A DNA stretch of 64,000 nt from Salvator merianae (GCA_003586115.2 QVOM02000029.1:23054829-23118828), one strand, 5' to 3'. Numbered from the stretch's first letter, positions 11,590 through 23,875 are shown. The notes: generated by a model from the sequence alone, not told the origin. Program-made: numbers and translations.

Positions 11590-14404
11590 AAAGCTTCCTC
11601 TGAAATGTTCTTGAAACAGCTTGCTAAAGTCACTGAGCATTTATTCATGTTGCTTCCAAGAGTCAAACTTAACTTGATGACCTCTAACAACAACAGTGTA
11701 GTGGCCTGTTATCCTATGTAGTTGCTCGCTGCTGATAGACTGTCCAAATGCTTGCACTTAGTTGGCAAATTCAAAACCCAGACATAACCTTTTGAATTTT
11801 TCAGTTATCTTCAACCTATATTAGGACCAGACAGTTTTTTCATCCCTTATCATGGCAAACTGTGTTCTATAAAGCAATAAACCTGTTTTTGCCCTTTATT
11901 TGTCCAATGCTGGAACAACTGCTTCTTAGAAGGAATTCAGTTTTGGAGATAGCTGCAACTGTATTATGCATTTATACCTTCGTGCTTTGATAATACTTTA
12001 TTTAAAAAAAGAAGAAAGTAACATAAGTATCTAGAAAGCTTTTCATTGTGTGCATTGATGTTCTTTGCACGGTTAAAATAACTTCTCTGCCAGTGTTTCA
12101 GTAAAACTATTTCCCCTGCATTGCATCCTTTCACCTATGATATTAAATTCTAGATGCCAAAGATCAGCCTTTGAAAGATATTACAGTAAGTACATTACTC
12201 AACATCACCAATGCAGTTTCAAAATCTTTTATGATCTATTTTGAAAATGAAGCAAAGACTGGAGTATTGTAATCTGCCTAGTTTCTATTTTCTTTCACCT
12301 TTGCAAACAAGTTAATAAAACACCTTCTAGAGATTTGTAGGCTTTCCTTAACAGAATCTCCAAGTTTCCAAGAAGCAATATTTTCTCAGGGGATGGCTAT
12401 ACTTGTGTTTTTCTGCACCTGAACAATCTCTGGTCCACAGAGATCACATCTAAAACCAATGATCCACAGCTTCCGTATAATCTCTGTCAAAATCTGTGCT
12501 TTGTTCCAAGTGGATGTTTTGCAACTTGAATACTCTTTGTGGCTAGAAAATCAGCATGCTACTTAGGTCTATATGCTCTTCTGTATTACATGAGCTGGAG
12601 GGAGCTGGTGATTCTCAGGATGGGGGAGGAGCCATTTCTTTGTTTTTCTTTTTCTTTTTTTAACTCCCAGTCAATGAGTTAGGGAAGGAAGACTCACAAG
12701 TAGGAGGATCAGGTTCAAATTGCTTCTTCTGATAAGCTTCCCTGTGACCAGACTCCCTTCCCATTGTTGGTTTGGCTCTTCCTCTTTCCTGCCTTGGCCT
12801 TTTTTCTGGTTTTGAAGGAGGATAATAGGAGTAAGAAGGCAACATCTAGAGGAATTGGATGGTAACATACTGATTGGGAAGAGACTGTGATACCCTACCA
12901 TATTTCTTTCTTCTCCTATCTATCACTGCTGTTGCTGCCCACAAGAATGGATCTCATATTCTGCTGAGCCCTTGAAGAAGATCTGAAAGCCTGGGGAAGC
13001 TCCACTCCATCTTCCTTCCATCTCTCTTATGTTTTTCCCCCCCAAATCTTGATTGTGGCTTGGACTCCTTCATCCTCCCTTTCTCTCTTTCACCATGTCA
13101 AGTGAGGAGCAGGACAGGCATGCATACTCCCCCCCCCCCTTTTTAAAAGAAGATTAATTTTGCACATCAGCTCTCAAGATGTGACCAGACAAGGCTTTTT
13201 TGATCAACCCTTTAAGAGAAAGTGTCCCTTCAGTAGTTGCACAACAAATGGCATTCAAACAGTTGGAGGAATAAGCCAGTCTCATTTCTCCTCACTTCAG
13301 TGATCTTTTCCTCAAGTCTGGAAGCGTTTTTCTTGACAACAAGTGCTTGCCGGTGATTGGTCACTCGTCTGCCCATGACTTTGATCGATCCCTTACTGGT
13401 AGCATTTGTTCCCATGCTGTGACTGGCTACATTTCCCTCCTCAATGCTTATATAGCTTCCTGCCCAATCTGACTAAAATAAAGAGTTGCCCTTCATGTTA
13501 TTTTACCCTGAATGTGGAAGACTCTTCCATTCCCAGCCTTTGAGGTGGGGTACTGTGAATGTGAAATGTCTGTCCTTAGAACCTCTTTCAGCATATCTGA
13601 CTGCACTCTAAGAATCATTTACAAACATTTGAAATAGTATTAATGGTGTTGTGCAAATGTACAGAGAAGTTTTTTTGAAAAGGAAACAAAAGAAAAGGAA
13701 AAGGAAAGGAAAGGAAAAAAAGGAAAAGAACGGAACCCATTGACAAATGGATCTGGGAATGGGCTGGCTATCATGACTAGGTTCAGAACAAAAAAGCAAA
13801 TTGTGCTCAGGAAACTGTACACTTGGTGGTGGCATGGACCAATCACCTTGTCTGTGAACATTCCTGAGTTTTTTTCCTGGTTTAATGTGATCCTGAGCCC
13901 TTTGTTTTAATCTCATCATGGGTAGCCTTGATTGCTTTATTCCTTTTCAGCACTGACAGGAAGGGTGGAGATGGAAGAAGAAGGCAGGTTGTTGGAATTA
14001 TGTCTAGGATCAAATCTCAAATGTCTGTCAGTCAACAACAGCCCTAAATTTCATAGTGAGGCAAAAGCTTTTTGACATTTTTACAGCCAGAATCAGGACT
14101 CCTAATTTGGCACAAACTCTGTTTTATTTAAAAATAAATGTGTAATGGCAAGGAAACAGTGAAAGGAAGGATGCTGAATAGGTGCTTGATTAGTTGGCTC
14201 AATTTTAGACTGTTAAATGTTGTGGAGAAACAATTAACACTCTGATTTCTTACTATTAATACTGCTTCTGACTATTAAGAAGATTTCCAATAATCAGTTT
14301 ACAACATTTTAGAAATCAAGAAATAACATTTAGCTCCTGCTGCTCTTTTCCCCCAGTTATTGCTAGAATGTATGCTTCAAATATATTTATATATTTTATC
14401 TTTT
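11590..14404. other. Unique DNA, no gene seen
   Basis: It contains a poly-C tract at about 13131-13139 and a purine-rich AAAAGG tract at about 13670-13735. Neither is part of a recognised element. The minus-strand frames over the purine tract (13608-13919) are low-complexity Phe/Ser/Leu and not genes. Confidence 0.45.
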
Positions 14405-14470
14405 TTATTATTGTGACCAACCCCTGGACCGTGTGGTGAAGGGCAGGATATAAATTCTTCAATAAATAAT
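14405..14470 (+). repeat. Non-LTR element 3' tail remnant
   Basis: GACCAACCCCTGGACCGTG, then GTGAAGGGCAGGATATAAATTC and CAATAAATAATTAAA, match the terminal pattern of squamate LINE/SINE tails. Upstream sequence is too decayed to classify. Confidence 0.5.
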
Positions 14471-15546
14471 TAAAATATAAAATAACCCTTTTATCCTTCA
14501 AAATGAATTATATTAAATTCCATTTCATATTTTAATTATACTATTTGCATCCTTCCAATGTGCTTTTCTAAGGGCTTGACTATGGATTCATAGAATCCAT
14601 AATATTTCAAATGATATTGAGGAAAAAGGAAAGTCATTTCTTATAGCACAGGTTGTACTATTTTGCCTGCAAGTACTTAATGTACAACTGTTATGGGCTT
14701 TATTCCATTAGACATTGCATGAACATTGCAAGCAAGATGTTGGCATGAAAAATGCTGTCAGAAATTGCTCCATTTCAGGAACCTTTTAGACTTCTAAAAA
14801 CAAGGCCCACTAAAGGCCAGATTACTTCCAGAGTACCTACATGTTTCCTAGATCATTCCATAAATAATATTTGTAACACCTACCTTGTTTTAACATGCAG
14901 TGCAAATGAATCATGAATTTCTGATCATGAATTTCTGTATGGTAAGCACAGGCATATGAAACTGTCTTTAGGTAAGATTTGTGCTATTGATTACCTCAAC
15001 AGCACAGCTTAACAATTAGTGGCTTAACAGCAAATGGCTTAACAATTCTTGAGACTTTATTCTTATTTTGCTTTTGACATTGTAAAGTTACTTTAGTATG
15101 GTTACTACTGGTAAATATCTCTCATAATAGGGCCTGGAAGCTGTCAAAGCCTGAGATTTTAGTACAGTGTGAGGAAGGTATTGATTAAACAGGGATATTC
15201 TTGGAAGAAATATATCACAGTCAAAGAAATAATGCTGAGTAAATGCCATAGTTGTTGATTTACTGAAGTTTACTTAGATTTCCTACTTGACAGTCCCAGA
15301 GGAGTAATATATAAGGGAATTGGCACAAATAAAGACACTCAAGCAACAATGTTTAAAATGAATGGATAACTAAAATGCTAAAAAAATAAGATGTTAAAAA
15401 TATTGAAATTATAGTGATGGCAATGAAATCCCAAAGGTGCATTTGTTTAAACTGTACAAAAAGAAGAGATTCTCCAGGTTTAGAAGAATGACTCCTCTAG
15501 TCCAGCATTCTTGTCACATAATGGATAACTAGGCTTCATCTCCACA

Positions 15547-15725
15547 CACTGAAAAGAAGCAGCTCAAAAGTGGCTTAGAGGTGGTATCATGTAGATGTGA
15601 GTGCTCCCATTACACCTCTAATTCACGTTAAAGGTTAGAGAATGCATTTTGGAAGTGCATTTTCTAGCCTTAATTGTAGATTAAGGCAGTAGCATGTGGA
15701 CACTACTTTTAAGCCACTTTTTGAA
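15547..15725. repeat. Foldback repeat with nested hairpin
   Basis: AAAAGTGGCTTA near 15573 pairs with TAAGCCACTTTTT near 15708-15722. A second inverted pair, GAATGCATTTTGG against AAGTGCATTTTCT, sits at about 15639-15665. The nested arrangement suggests a short foldback DNA element, but target duplications are not evident. Confidence 0.5.
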
Positions 15726-15796
15726 AAAAAAAACGCAACAACATTATGCATTTGCAATCCTATATTCCGATGGAAGATCCTCTGAGTGATTTACAG

Positions 15797-15988
15797 CAGT
15801 GTTTCTCAACCTTTTTCCGACTGTGGCCCCTTCCAACCTTGTTTCATTCCTGTGCTCCCCCTGTCCTACCAGCTGCGTGCAGCAGTGGAGTGTGTAAGTG
15901 GGAGAGAGAAAGAAGCCCCCTGTGCCCCCCCCTTGAAATATCCTGGGGGTCCATAGGGGGCCATATGGCTGCTGGTTGAGAAACACTG
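15797..15988. mobile_element. Non-autonomous hAT element, 192 bp, with 8-bp target duplication
   Basis: The terminal repeats are CAGTGTTTCTCAACC and GGTTGAGAAACACTG, a well-known hAT-type end. The flanking duplications are ATTTACAG (15789-15796) and ATTTACAA (15989-15996), 8 bp with one mismatch. The interior has no transposase. It is a MITE-sized copy, and the reading frames on both strands across it (15744-15986) are artefacts. Confidence 0.9.
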
Positions 15989-16744
15989 ATTTACAACATT
16001 CAGAGAGAGGCTCGGATGGCTTCTACTACACTTGCTGGTCCAGCATACCTTTAATCATTTGCTCTATGAAAATGTCTAATTCCCCAGAGGACAGCTTTTG
16101 TTAAAAAAAAAAAAAATCCCATTGTTATCTCTGGGACCAAACAATTGAAAATGATTGTGCATATTGTGAAAAAATGTGCAGGGTTCCAGTGGGATTTTCA
16201 GCATGGTGCTTTTACTGAATGAAGTGGTGGGAATTTCCTCTTTCCCTTGGGCATGTCAGCATTTCCAGATAAGATATATTAGCGTAAGTGTGAATGAAAG
16301 CAAAATGTTGCTTATTAATCATCACTGAGGGTGTTGAGTGAATCTTACTTTTTCAAAAAAAAACCTGAAGTTTTTATTGACTCATTAAAACTTACTTTGT
16401 CTAGTTTATTTTTTGATAATTGGAAAGTGACTTGTTCTTTCTTTAGATAACAGAGTCAAGCAGGTATGTACATGTATGTTATGGCAATAAATCTGTCAAT
16501 GCATACATTGTGCAGAATGCAAATCATTTGGTAGAAAACGTAGTTTGGCAGGTTGGCCGTCACTCTACCCAATTTTGAGGTAACTGATTTAGGGCTTGTT
16601 TCCTGGTTAAAATTGCCTCACCATGCAGAATTGAGCCACTTGAATTATATTAAAAGTGTTTGATTTGAGAAGCAATGTTCTGGATTCATTTAAAATGTTA
16701 AGAAACTTTTGGCACTTGGCTCACCTAGGTCTTTGATATTAGCT

Positions 16745-16832
16745 GCCTCCTAGGCCTCATCCACAGCCTGTCCCAAGAAGTAGACAATGGCAAACCACTT
16801 CTGTATCTCTGCAAAGAAAACTACATAGAGGT
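16745..16832 (+). mobile_element. tRNA-SINE body fragment
   Basis: The segment CCAAGAAGTAGACAATGGC, CAAACCACTTCTGTATCTC and AAGAAAACTACATAGAGGT matches the post-tRNA body of the SINE at 35937-36135. The tRNA-like head is missing. The fragment abuts CR1 sequence directly. Confidence 0.65.
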
Positions 16833-17432
16833 ACTGGAATGGAGAAGGTGCAGAAAAGGGCAACCAGAATGATCAAGGGGCTGGAACACCTTCTTAACAA
16901 AATCTGACTGCAGTGTCTTGGCCTCTTCAGCCTTGAAAAATGGCATTTGAGAGGAAACCTGATTGAAGTATATAAAATCATGTACCACATGGATAAGGTG
17001 GATAGAAAGAAATTCTTTTCTTTATTGCGCAAGACTAGGACAAGGGGGCACTCTATGAAGCTGATGGGTAGGAGAGTTAGGACTGACAAGGGGAAGGATT
17101 TTTTCACCCAGAGGGTCATTGATCTATGGAATTTCTTACCAGAAGAGGTGGTGACAGTAATCAGCCTGGATAGCTTTAATACAGATTCATGGAGATTAGG
17201 TGTATCAATGGCTACTAGAATAGATGCCTAGGTACTGCCTCCAGGTTGGAAACACAGGCAGAATGTCTGTAAAACCATTTGCGGGGAGTCAAGAGCAGGT
17301 GGAGGTTTCGTGTTTTATTCTGCTTGAGAATGCCCAGAAGCAATTGGTGGGCCACTGTGTGAAACAGAATGCTGAACTAGATGGGCCGTGGCCTGATCCA
17401 GCAAGGCTCTTCTTATGTTCTTATGGTATCCA
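16833..17432 (+). mobile_element. CR1-like LINE fragment: end of reverse transcriptase and 3' UTR
   Basis: The translation includes KVQKRATRMIKGLEH-like sequence after small frame repairs. An open frame follows at 16947-17231 (LIEVYKIMYHMDKVDRKKFF, then DFFTQRVIDLWNFLPEEVV). The HLRGNLIEVYK and WNFLPEEVV blocks match RLRGDMIAVFK and WNRLPQEVV of the CR1 protein at 34490-35776, so this is the same protein region of a related family. The 3' UTR ends in GGCCTGATCCAGCAAGGCTC and a TTATGTTCTTATG terminus, shared with three other copies here. 5'-truncated and no longer active. Confidence 0.85.
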
Positions 17433-17479
17433 ACAACAAGAGCAGAAATGTCCTGCAAGTGTGTGTGTGTGGATATTGT

Positions 17480-17578
17480 TATTATCTTGTAATTTTTATT
17501 TATGTTTTTATGCTAAATATTTTATTGCATATTGTGATAAGCTTTGAGACCTTATTTAAATAAATAAATAAATAAATG
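17480..17578 (+). repeat. Non-LTR tail with (AAAT)n
   Basis: TTTATTGCATATTGTGATAA, GCTTTGAGACCTTATTTAAA and an (AAAT)n run ending at about 17578 form a short tail of the squamate LINE/SINE type. It follows the CR1 3' end at 17432. Confidence 0.5.
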
Positions 17579-17579
17579 C

Positions 17580-18539
17580 AGAGCAAATAATTTGAAATTG
17601 AAGTAAAAAAAACCCCAGGGTGTCTATAGACAAGTATGATCTGTAGAGGTCCTCTCATATTCATACGGATTTCATGACTTATTAATATTTGCTGGAACTA
17701 CAGGCTTTCAGTTTCTAAATGTTGATATTTATGATATTCTGCGATTGTTTGTCCTCATTAGGTATAATGAGAAGTTTTGGGCCGTTGTTAAAGTTCCAAC
17801 CAAAGATTTAAGAATCAACAAATATCTGCAGTTGTTATCCCTTCTATGTCTATATCATTATCATTATCATCATTAATATTATAATGAATCATACTTGAGA
17901 AACTAGTAATTACAGACCATTTAATGGAGACACAATCTGTATTATGATTCAATAATCTATTCTGCATATGAATGATTGCAATAATTCAATAATGTATCAT
18001 TGCATATAAAACTATCCCCATTTTCATGCCAGTCCATTTTGTTTGTATTTCTTTGACATGACCCTAAATTGAAAGAGTACTGGTGTACTACACACTGGTA
18101 TGTTCATTAATTTAAAGATTGAAGTTGCTTACAAACTCAAAGCATTCATCCTTAAAGTTAGCTTCAACTACCATTTCCAATTTGGCCTTTTCCTTTTAAA
18201 ATCTGCCACTGCTGTCATTGGTAATCACATCCCAATCAAAACAGCAGAATTATCTAAAAAGGAGGAATCTATTACCAAGAAGTGTACTCTTCCCAGGATG
18301 GATAGTTGCAATAGGAATTACTTAAAATACTAACAGAAAAAAGCAAATATGCTATTGTTATTCATGATGCTAAACTTTATAAATGTGAATAAGACATTTG
18401 TTTTCTCACAGCTGTTATTTCTAAATCTCAGCATCATCAAAAGAAGTCATGCTGAGATCAGAAAGCATCCATCTGAAAGTGTTTTCATTTGTTGAATGAT
18501 TAGCCAACTAACTAATATGAACAGCTTTCTGTACCGCTA
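17580..18539. other. Unique AT-rich DNA, no gene seen
   Basis: It contains an ATTATC-rich simple stretch near 17845-17870. No recognisable element or exon. Confidence 0.4.
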
Positions 18540-18895
18540 CAGCTACTCCTTATTAGAACTATATTTATGTAGTGGTCCTAACACTTTGTTATAGAGGCTT
18601 TTACATCTTCCTGGGCTGCAGTCACTAGAAAAGCTTTCCTGCCAATAATCTATTAAAGGTACAGAAGCTTCTGTCAGGGTTTGCAGTCTTAAGACCCCAC
18701 CTAAAAAACAACGCTGATGACATGTTGTAGCTGATATACCCCACGTACACATAGATAGAAATGTCCACACCCTCAATTATTTCTTTTATTTCTTTTGGCA
18801 ACTCTGTTACTCTCTCCAATCCAACTTCCACTTCTTGGTCTCTATATTGTATTGTAATCATGTGTCCTGTATTTCTCCCATTTCCTTCTTCACTG
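18540..18895 (-). mobile_element. Probable LINE fragment, 3' part of the split L1
   Basis: On the minus strand this stretch shows partly open frames (for example 18625-18861). It lies directly beyond the L1 ORF2 remnant at 19417-20160, with a DNA element inserted between them. Position and orientation suggest it is the end of the same L1 insertion, but I cannot match this part to a known domain. Confidence 0.35.
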
Positions 18896-19416
18896 GGGGC
18901 ATTTTTGGACTTACCACAATAGAACAGACTAATTAGTCTGTTCTATTACGGTATTGACCACGCAGCGTGGACAGTGTCTGCACTGCAGGGCCGGAAACTG
19001 AACCTGAAGTCAGCTATTGGCATTTGTGGTGTGAATGCTGGTAGCCATGCCTGATCCTTGCCATGGCAGTGGCCGGATTTATCCTGGCCACTGCCATGTT
19101 GGGAATCGGGTATGGGCCTGATCGGGCATCATGCAGCCCGATTCGGCATCACACAGCCCAATTGCCCGATCACACATGCGTAATGACTGTGTCGTACCAG
19201 CCTGGATGCTTCACGACCAGGTAGGTGTGGAACATATCTTGCCTGGAAGTGGCTATCACCTCCTGGTAAGGTTGTGGAGCACTAATTAGTGCTCCACAGG
19301 TAGTAGTGATGGGAGTGGATGTAGATCATTTCCATCCACTCAGACCTCCACAAAGTGCGGAAGCACTTGACTAGCAAGCGTGCTTGATGTTTGCTGTGCC
19401 TAACTGTGAACAAGCC
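18896..19416. mobile_element. Hairpin-rich DNA element inserted in L1
   Basis: The ends are GGGGCATTTTTGGAC and TGTGAACAAGCC, flanked by a possible 3-bp CTG duplication. The interior shares the ACCTCCACAAAGTGC block, the CTGTCAT/TGGCCACTGCCATG segment and the GTGGAGCACTAATTAGTGC palindrome with the copy at 41628-41950. It contains a perfect 30-base palindrome at 18918-18947, a perfect 26-base palindrome at 19273-19298 and a hairpin at 19062-19098. It interrupts L1-derived sequence. Class assignment to the Harbinger-like family is by similarity of the ends. Confidence 0.6.
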
Positions 19417-20160
19417 CTGTGTTCCTTTCCATTCATATTCTTTTATCTATAATTGTATCAAATATAAACATTTTCGAAATCTACTATTTCCATCTCTCCA
19501 GTCCCTTTACTTTTATCTTTCTAGCCGTAAACTATAGATTTGTCTTGCCACAGATAACAATTTTTGAAAACAGTCTTTATTTTTTTATTTCCTTCTTTCT
19601 CCCCACTGTTCTCCCTAAAAGGCATATTCCATATGTATATTTCAATATCCATTCCATTTCCTCCTTCGCGTATTGCCAGAACTTTTGAACTTCCACACAG
19701 TCACACTACATCTGAACATCATTGCCTTTTTTGTTGCAACCATGCCAACATATTGGAGTTTCTTAAAGATAATTTATTTGGAATAAGATACAATTTACAA
19801 ATTAATTTCAGCATCAGTTCATTATATTTAGTGTGTTTAATATCTCTCGCATTTTTCTTTACCAGTTTTTGTCATTCTTTTTCATTTATTTGTGTACCTA
19901 GCTATTCATTCCACAATTTATATATTATCTTATTATTTTGTGTATATACTCTAATCATAATTTTATGTACTGCAAGGTAAGTCCCTTATCCCCTCCTTTA
20001 CTTATATTTATTATTTTTTTTCAAAATCATTTAAATGTCTGTATATCACTTCCCTATGTACATTATGTCTTATAAAATTTCTTATAAATTTTCTCTTATA
20101 AATTTTCGCTTATAAAATCTTCTATTTTTGCTTTTGTTTTAATTATAATTGGATAGTTTT
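19417..20160 (-). mobile_element. Degraded L1 ORF2 C-terminal region
   Basis: Minus-strand translation around 19640-19740 gives CWHGCNKKGNDVQM, a stop, then VEVQKFWQYAKEEMEWILK. This corresponds to the conserved CxxC...H-W...W..I...I.KIL stretch near the C-terminus of L1 ORF2. Further along the same strand QKLLSVARQIYSLRLER matches the LL..AR..Y...W block that follows it in L1. Several stops and frameshifts are present, so the copy is dead. The region towards 20160 is probably more of ORF2 but is too decayed to align by eye. Confidence 0.65.
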
Positions 20161-21206
20161 TAAGACACTCAGTATGTTGGGCTCCACTGCAGAGCAAAAA
20201 GATGTGATGAAAACCATGTCATAATGGTAAGCAGGTTGACTCCAGTGACAGTATATCAGATTTAAAGCATTTATGGAAACTTGGTATTTGGCTTACTATG
20301 ACGTACTAACAAATGGAGAAACGTGACATCTAAACAAAAATAACCTTCAAGTCAAGTTTGCTCAACTTGCAATAGATATTCTGAAATGACAAATTCTAGC
20401 ATTCCATTCCCAGAATTCTGTTGTCCTGCCCTAAATAAAGGGTTGCGTAGCTTCATGTATGCATGGAACATCGTCATCCATTACAATTGCTATTTCTTTA
20501 TTACTGTAAGTATTATGGTGGGACAAATCTATACCCAGTTTATTTTACAATCTTCAGAAAGTGCTTTTTATTACATATTTTGGTGCAGTACGCAATTGGA
20601 ATAATACTTTCAACAATTCATTATAATTTTATTTCTTTGCTTTGGTAAATCAATTAAGGTATGTCTTTTGGTTTGGAGCCTGATAATCTGTGTTTGCATA
20701 TGGAAAGAAAATCTATACATAAATGAATTTTTTTCTCCTTAACTGGCTCAAATTTTGTGAACGTATCATTCTCACACCAATTCTGCAGACAGATGTGACT
20801 TTGAACTGTAATCTATAAATTAATTGTACCACTCCAGCAAGGTATACTGTCTAGTCACCAGTGTTTCATACTCGTAAATGAATTAACATATAAATAAGGT
20901 AATAGGAAAGAAGAAAAGCAAAGACATGTATACTTGTTAGAGATAATAGCTGGCAAGAAAATGATCATTTATTTATTTCTGTACAGTTGATTCATATTAT
21001 GTCAACGTAAAAGCCATACAATAGAAAGAGTAAAAAATTAAAATGTCAGAACAGACGTAACAAAGGAACAAGTCCTCTAGTCCTCTAGAGGATTGACAGC
21101 TGTTGGCAAATTCTCAAGTTAGCTTATACACCATATCTCTAGAATACACATTGGATTGGCCGTCTTTGTCCATTATAAAATGGAGGCTAATAGTTGTGGA
21201 ACCTAT
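20161..21206. other. Unique DNA, no gene seen
   Basis: No repeat or exon signal was recognised. Short direct and inverted CCTCTAG motifs at about 21072-21091 are too small to interpret. Confidence 0.4.
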
Positions 21207-21682
21207 GGTCTTTTCTGCACTTACCCTTGGCCCATGCTAGGAAAGGGTCCAGGGGGCTACTATCCACATGATTGTGTGGAATTGAGAAAGCCCCACTCCC
21301 TCTTAGAATGTGTCAGCACATTGGACAAAACCATGGACCAAGATAGATCGCCAAAATGGCACTCTGTCCCAGTCCTGTGGTAGAGGTGCACAACCAGACC
21401 ACATTCTGTATTCTGGGCTACAAAAGGCATGCAGGAAGCACTACTGGAAGTCAATGCACTACCAAAGGAGCTCCAGCCAGAAATTTCAAAGGCCAAGAAC
21501 TTTGTTTCTGGTCTTCAAATGCAGGACCCAGCCTTCAAAGCCAGCAGCCAGGACTGGACTACAGTGGGCTGTCCTAATGCAGTCAGCCCTTGGAGCAGGC
21601 TAACACTAACGCCTCAGCATGGCCTGCACTCACTGACTTGTAGTACATGGGCTGGCACAGCCCATGTATTGTGGAAATGACC
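21207..21682. mobile_element. Harbinger-like element
   Basis: It begins GGTCTTTTCTGCACTTACCC and ends ATTGTGGAAATGACC, followed by TTA. The ends agree with the family. The interior (paired CATGGGCTGGCA and AGCCCATGTATT, CCAGCAGCCAGG) is not close to the other groups. Overlapping reading frames at 21156-21680 are not conserved coding sequence. Confidence 0.5.
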
Positions 21683-21919
21683 TTAGTGATCTCAAGTAGC
21701 ACAGTTAAGCCAGTGGATAAACCATGAGGAAAACAGCCCATAAATTTGTGTGTACTTACTGTATCGTACTTGTCTCATACTTCTCACTGCTATTATATAT
21801 ATTGTTCAAGAAAAGTTGATGTTGTCCCCTTCAGATGTTGATTGGCTTCGTCTCGTCTCATCATAGGCTTTGAATTGTCCTTACTGACTCTGATGGGTTT
21901 AGTCACCCTGAAACCTTAG

Positions 21920-22045
21920 GATTATTGTTGATTGGCACCATTGAGTCAGGACCAGCTCCTGGTGGCTATATGGACACATCCAGGCAGTTTTCTTGCCACA
22001 TACAGAAGTAGATTTCCATTACCTAGGAAGGTGACAGGAAGTAAA
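21920..22045 (-). mobile_element. tRNA-SINE body remnant
   Basis: GCAGTTTTCTTGCCACATAC followed by AGAAGTAGATTTCCATTACC is a decayed minus-strand match to the body of the SINE at 24523-24690, where the corresponding bases are CAGTTTTCTTGGCAGAGGTA and AGAAGTGGTTTGCCATTGC. Confidence 0.55.
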
Positions 22046-22140
22046 CCTATAACATTCTGTTTTCCAGGCAATTTTTCTACCATTTTGCATGTAGGGCACA
22101 TTTTAAGTCTATAACAATATCAATAAGCAGCAATAATGTC

Positions 22141-22385
22141 ACTTGTCATAGTTTTTTGGGTTGTTATGCTGCATTACATAGTTTGGCATTAAAACTATGC
22201 TTTTGGATATGCCTGTGATATCCATCTGCAGAAGATATGACTGCTGGAAGAGTCAAATTCAACTTCCAGCAGTCATATAGCAGTCATATCCTCTGAAGAT
22301 GGTTACCGTAGCCATATCCAAAAGCTTAGGTTCAGTGCAGAACCACGGAAAACAGCCTAACAAGGCCCCAACTGCAACAAGCGAG
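22141..22385. repeat. Foldback element P2 with about 110-base arms
   Basis: Left arm 22141-22250 and right arm 22263-22385 are imperfect inverted copies. The innermost 15 bases on each side (TATGACTGCTGGAAG and its complement, 22236-22250 and 22263-22277) are perfect, and GCTTTTGGATATG pairs across the structure. The right arm carries an extra ATATGACTGCT-like repeat unit. Sequence like the right arm also occurs alone at 40698-40830 and, more diverged, at 47283-47415, which makes this a dispersed family. No coding capacity. Confidence 0.75.
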
Positions 22386-22430
22386 ATGAAAAATGGTCGT
22401 GGAAGCCTCCATTCTTCCTCAGTAATAATA

Positions 22431-23811
22431 ATGTTTCTGGAGAGTTAATAACATGATGCATATATTTGTATATTTTGCTGTCTAGCTCTAAAGGCTTGTT
22501 GTACAACTAACTATGCTGAGTTAGTATTTCCCTTCTTGATACTTAACACTGGATTGTAACTTTAAAAAATGTTGCGGTAATGAATGCCAGTTTTGCAGGG
22601 TATTGCTTTTTATTACACTCACAAGAACTAAATATAACACATACATTTCCAGGAACTCATAAAAGACCTCCTCTTCCCACCCCCACCCTATTTTTCATAT
22701 AGGCAAAAGAATGAGCTTTTAATGAATCCAATAGCTGGAGTGTTTCATTCAGTTCTAGTGAGTGTAATAAAAAATATTAGCCCGTACATTGCTGTTGGAT
22801 GTCCCTGTAAATTAAATATTCCCACAGATGGTGCATTAATTATTTTTACATTGAGTTGAACATTCATTTGCAACCATAGGTATTTTTTTAGATCTTGCAG
22901 CTAGAATGATCTAGTGGTTTAGAACTGACAGAATAGTTCTCCTTTTTTTACGGACAATACAACTGGTTGCAACAAAGGCATTTCTGTTTTTCTTTTTAAA
23001 TCAGCTGTTGAAGTTTACATACTGTAGTCTGATTTTTATGATCTATAATTGTGAAAGAAATCAGAAGTTTAATATAGACTCACAGGAGAAATAAACTTTT
23101 TGATTTTTCATGGTGAATTCTACTTTATTGAGATTGCTGTAAATACGTTAGGAGTTTCTCAATTGGACAGTTACGTTCACTCCATGCCTGTGATAAAGTA
23201 ACTGAAATAAGCTATAATGTACAATTGTTATTTTTATTTTCAACAGAGAATTTAATTTTTTAAAGTTTTTTTAAAAGTTTTATTTTCAAATTATACTTTT
23301 ATTGTGCTGTTACATGGCTCTGAGCTTTCTTCTAAGACATTAAGAAGCTGCACCACAAAGTACAAAACCTTAAACCTATTTACATTACTTCTACAGTAAT
23401 ATGTGAAAGACCAGGGAGGTTTTTTTCTTTTTTCGTTTTAGGGGTTTCAGAATACAAAATCTGTGCAGTGGGAGGGAATCATGTAATTACTTGTAGCTTT
23501 TGATAAACATCCCAAATCATGCTTCAAAGGACAGATGTGGCTCTAATAATCTGAACCATTTGCATTTTTCGATTAAAGTTTTCTTGATTGCATTGCACTT
23601 GATATGTATACTTAAAACTCTATGTTAAACGTTGCACTTTGATACAGAACATACTGTTTGACTTTGTTCTTATGATCTGACAAGCTTCATTATATAATAA
23701 ACTAGTTTAAATAAATCTTACAGACATAAAAGTGGCCCTGGCAAGGAGAAAAACTGCAATACACACAAATGATATATTGGTTAGATGTTCTAGAAAGAGT
23801 CTCTCACCATT
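22431..23811. other. Unique AT-rich DNA, no gene seen
   Basis: No transposon landmark is visible in 1.4 kb. The stretch 22690-22880 holds several ATTA/TAAT-type motifs (TTAATGAATCC, GCATTAATTATTTT) and reads like non-repetitive DNA that could be regulatory, but sequence conservation cannot be judged here. Confidence 0.35.

Positions 23812-23875
<64 letters not shown>

Noticed and set aside
19419..19980. Plus-strand Phe/Ile/Ser-rich frames of up to 138 codons as a membrane protein
   Set aside because: They are the complement of a degraded minus-strand L1 ORF2. The A-rich sense strand of L1 produces hydrophobic frames on the other strand.
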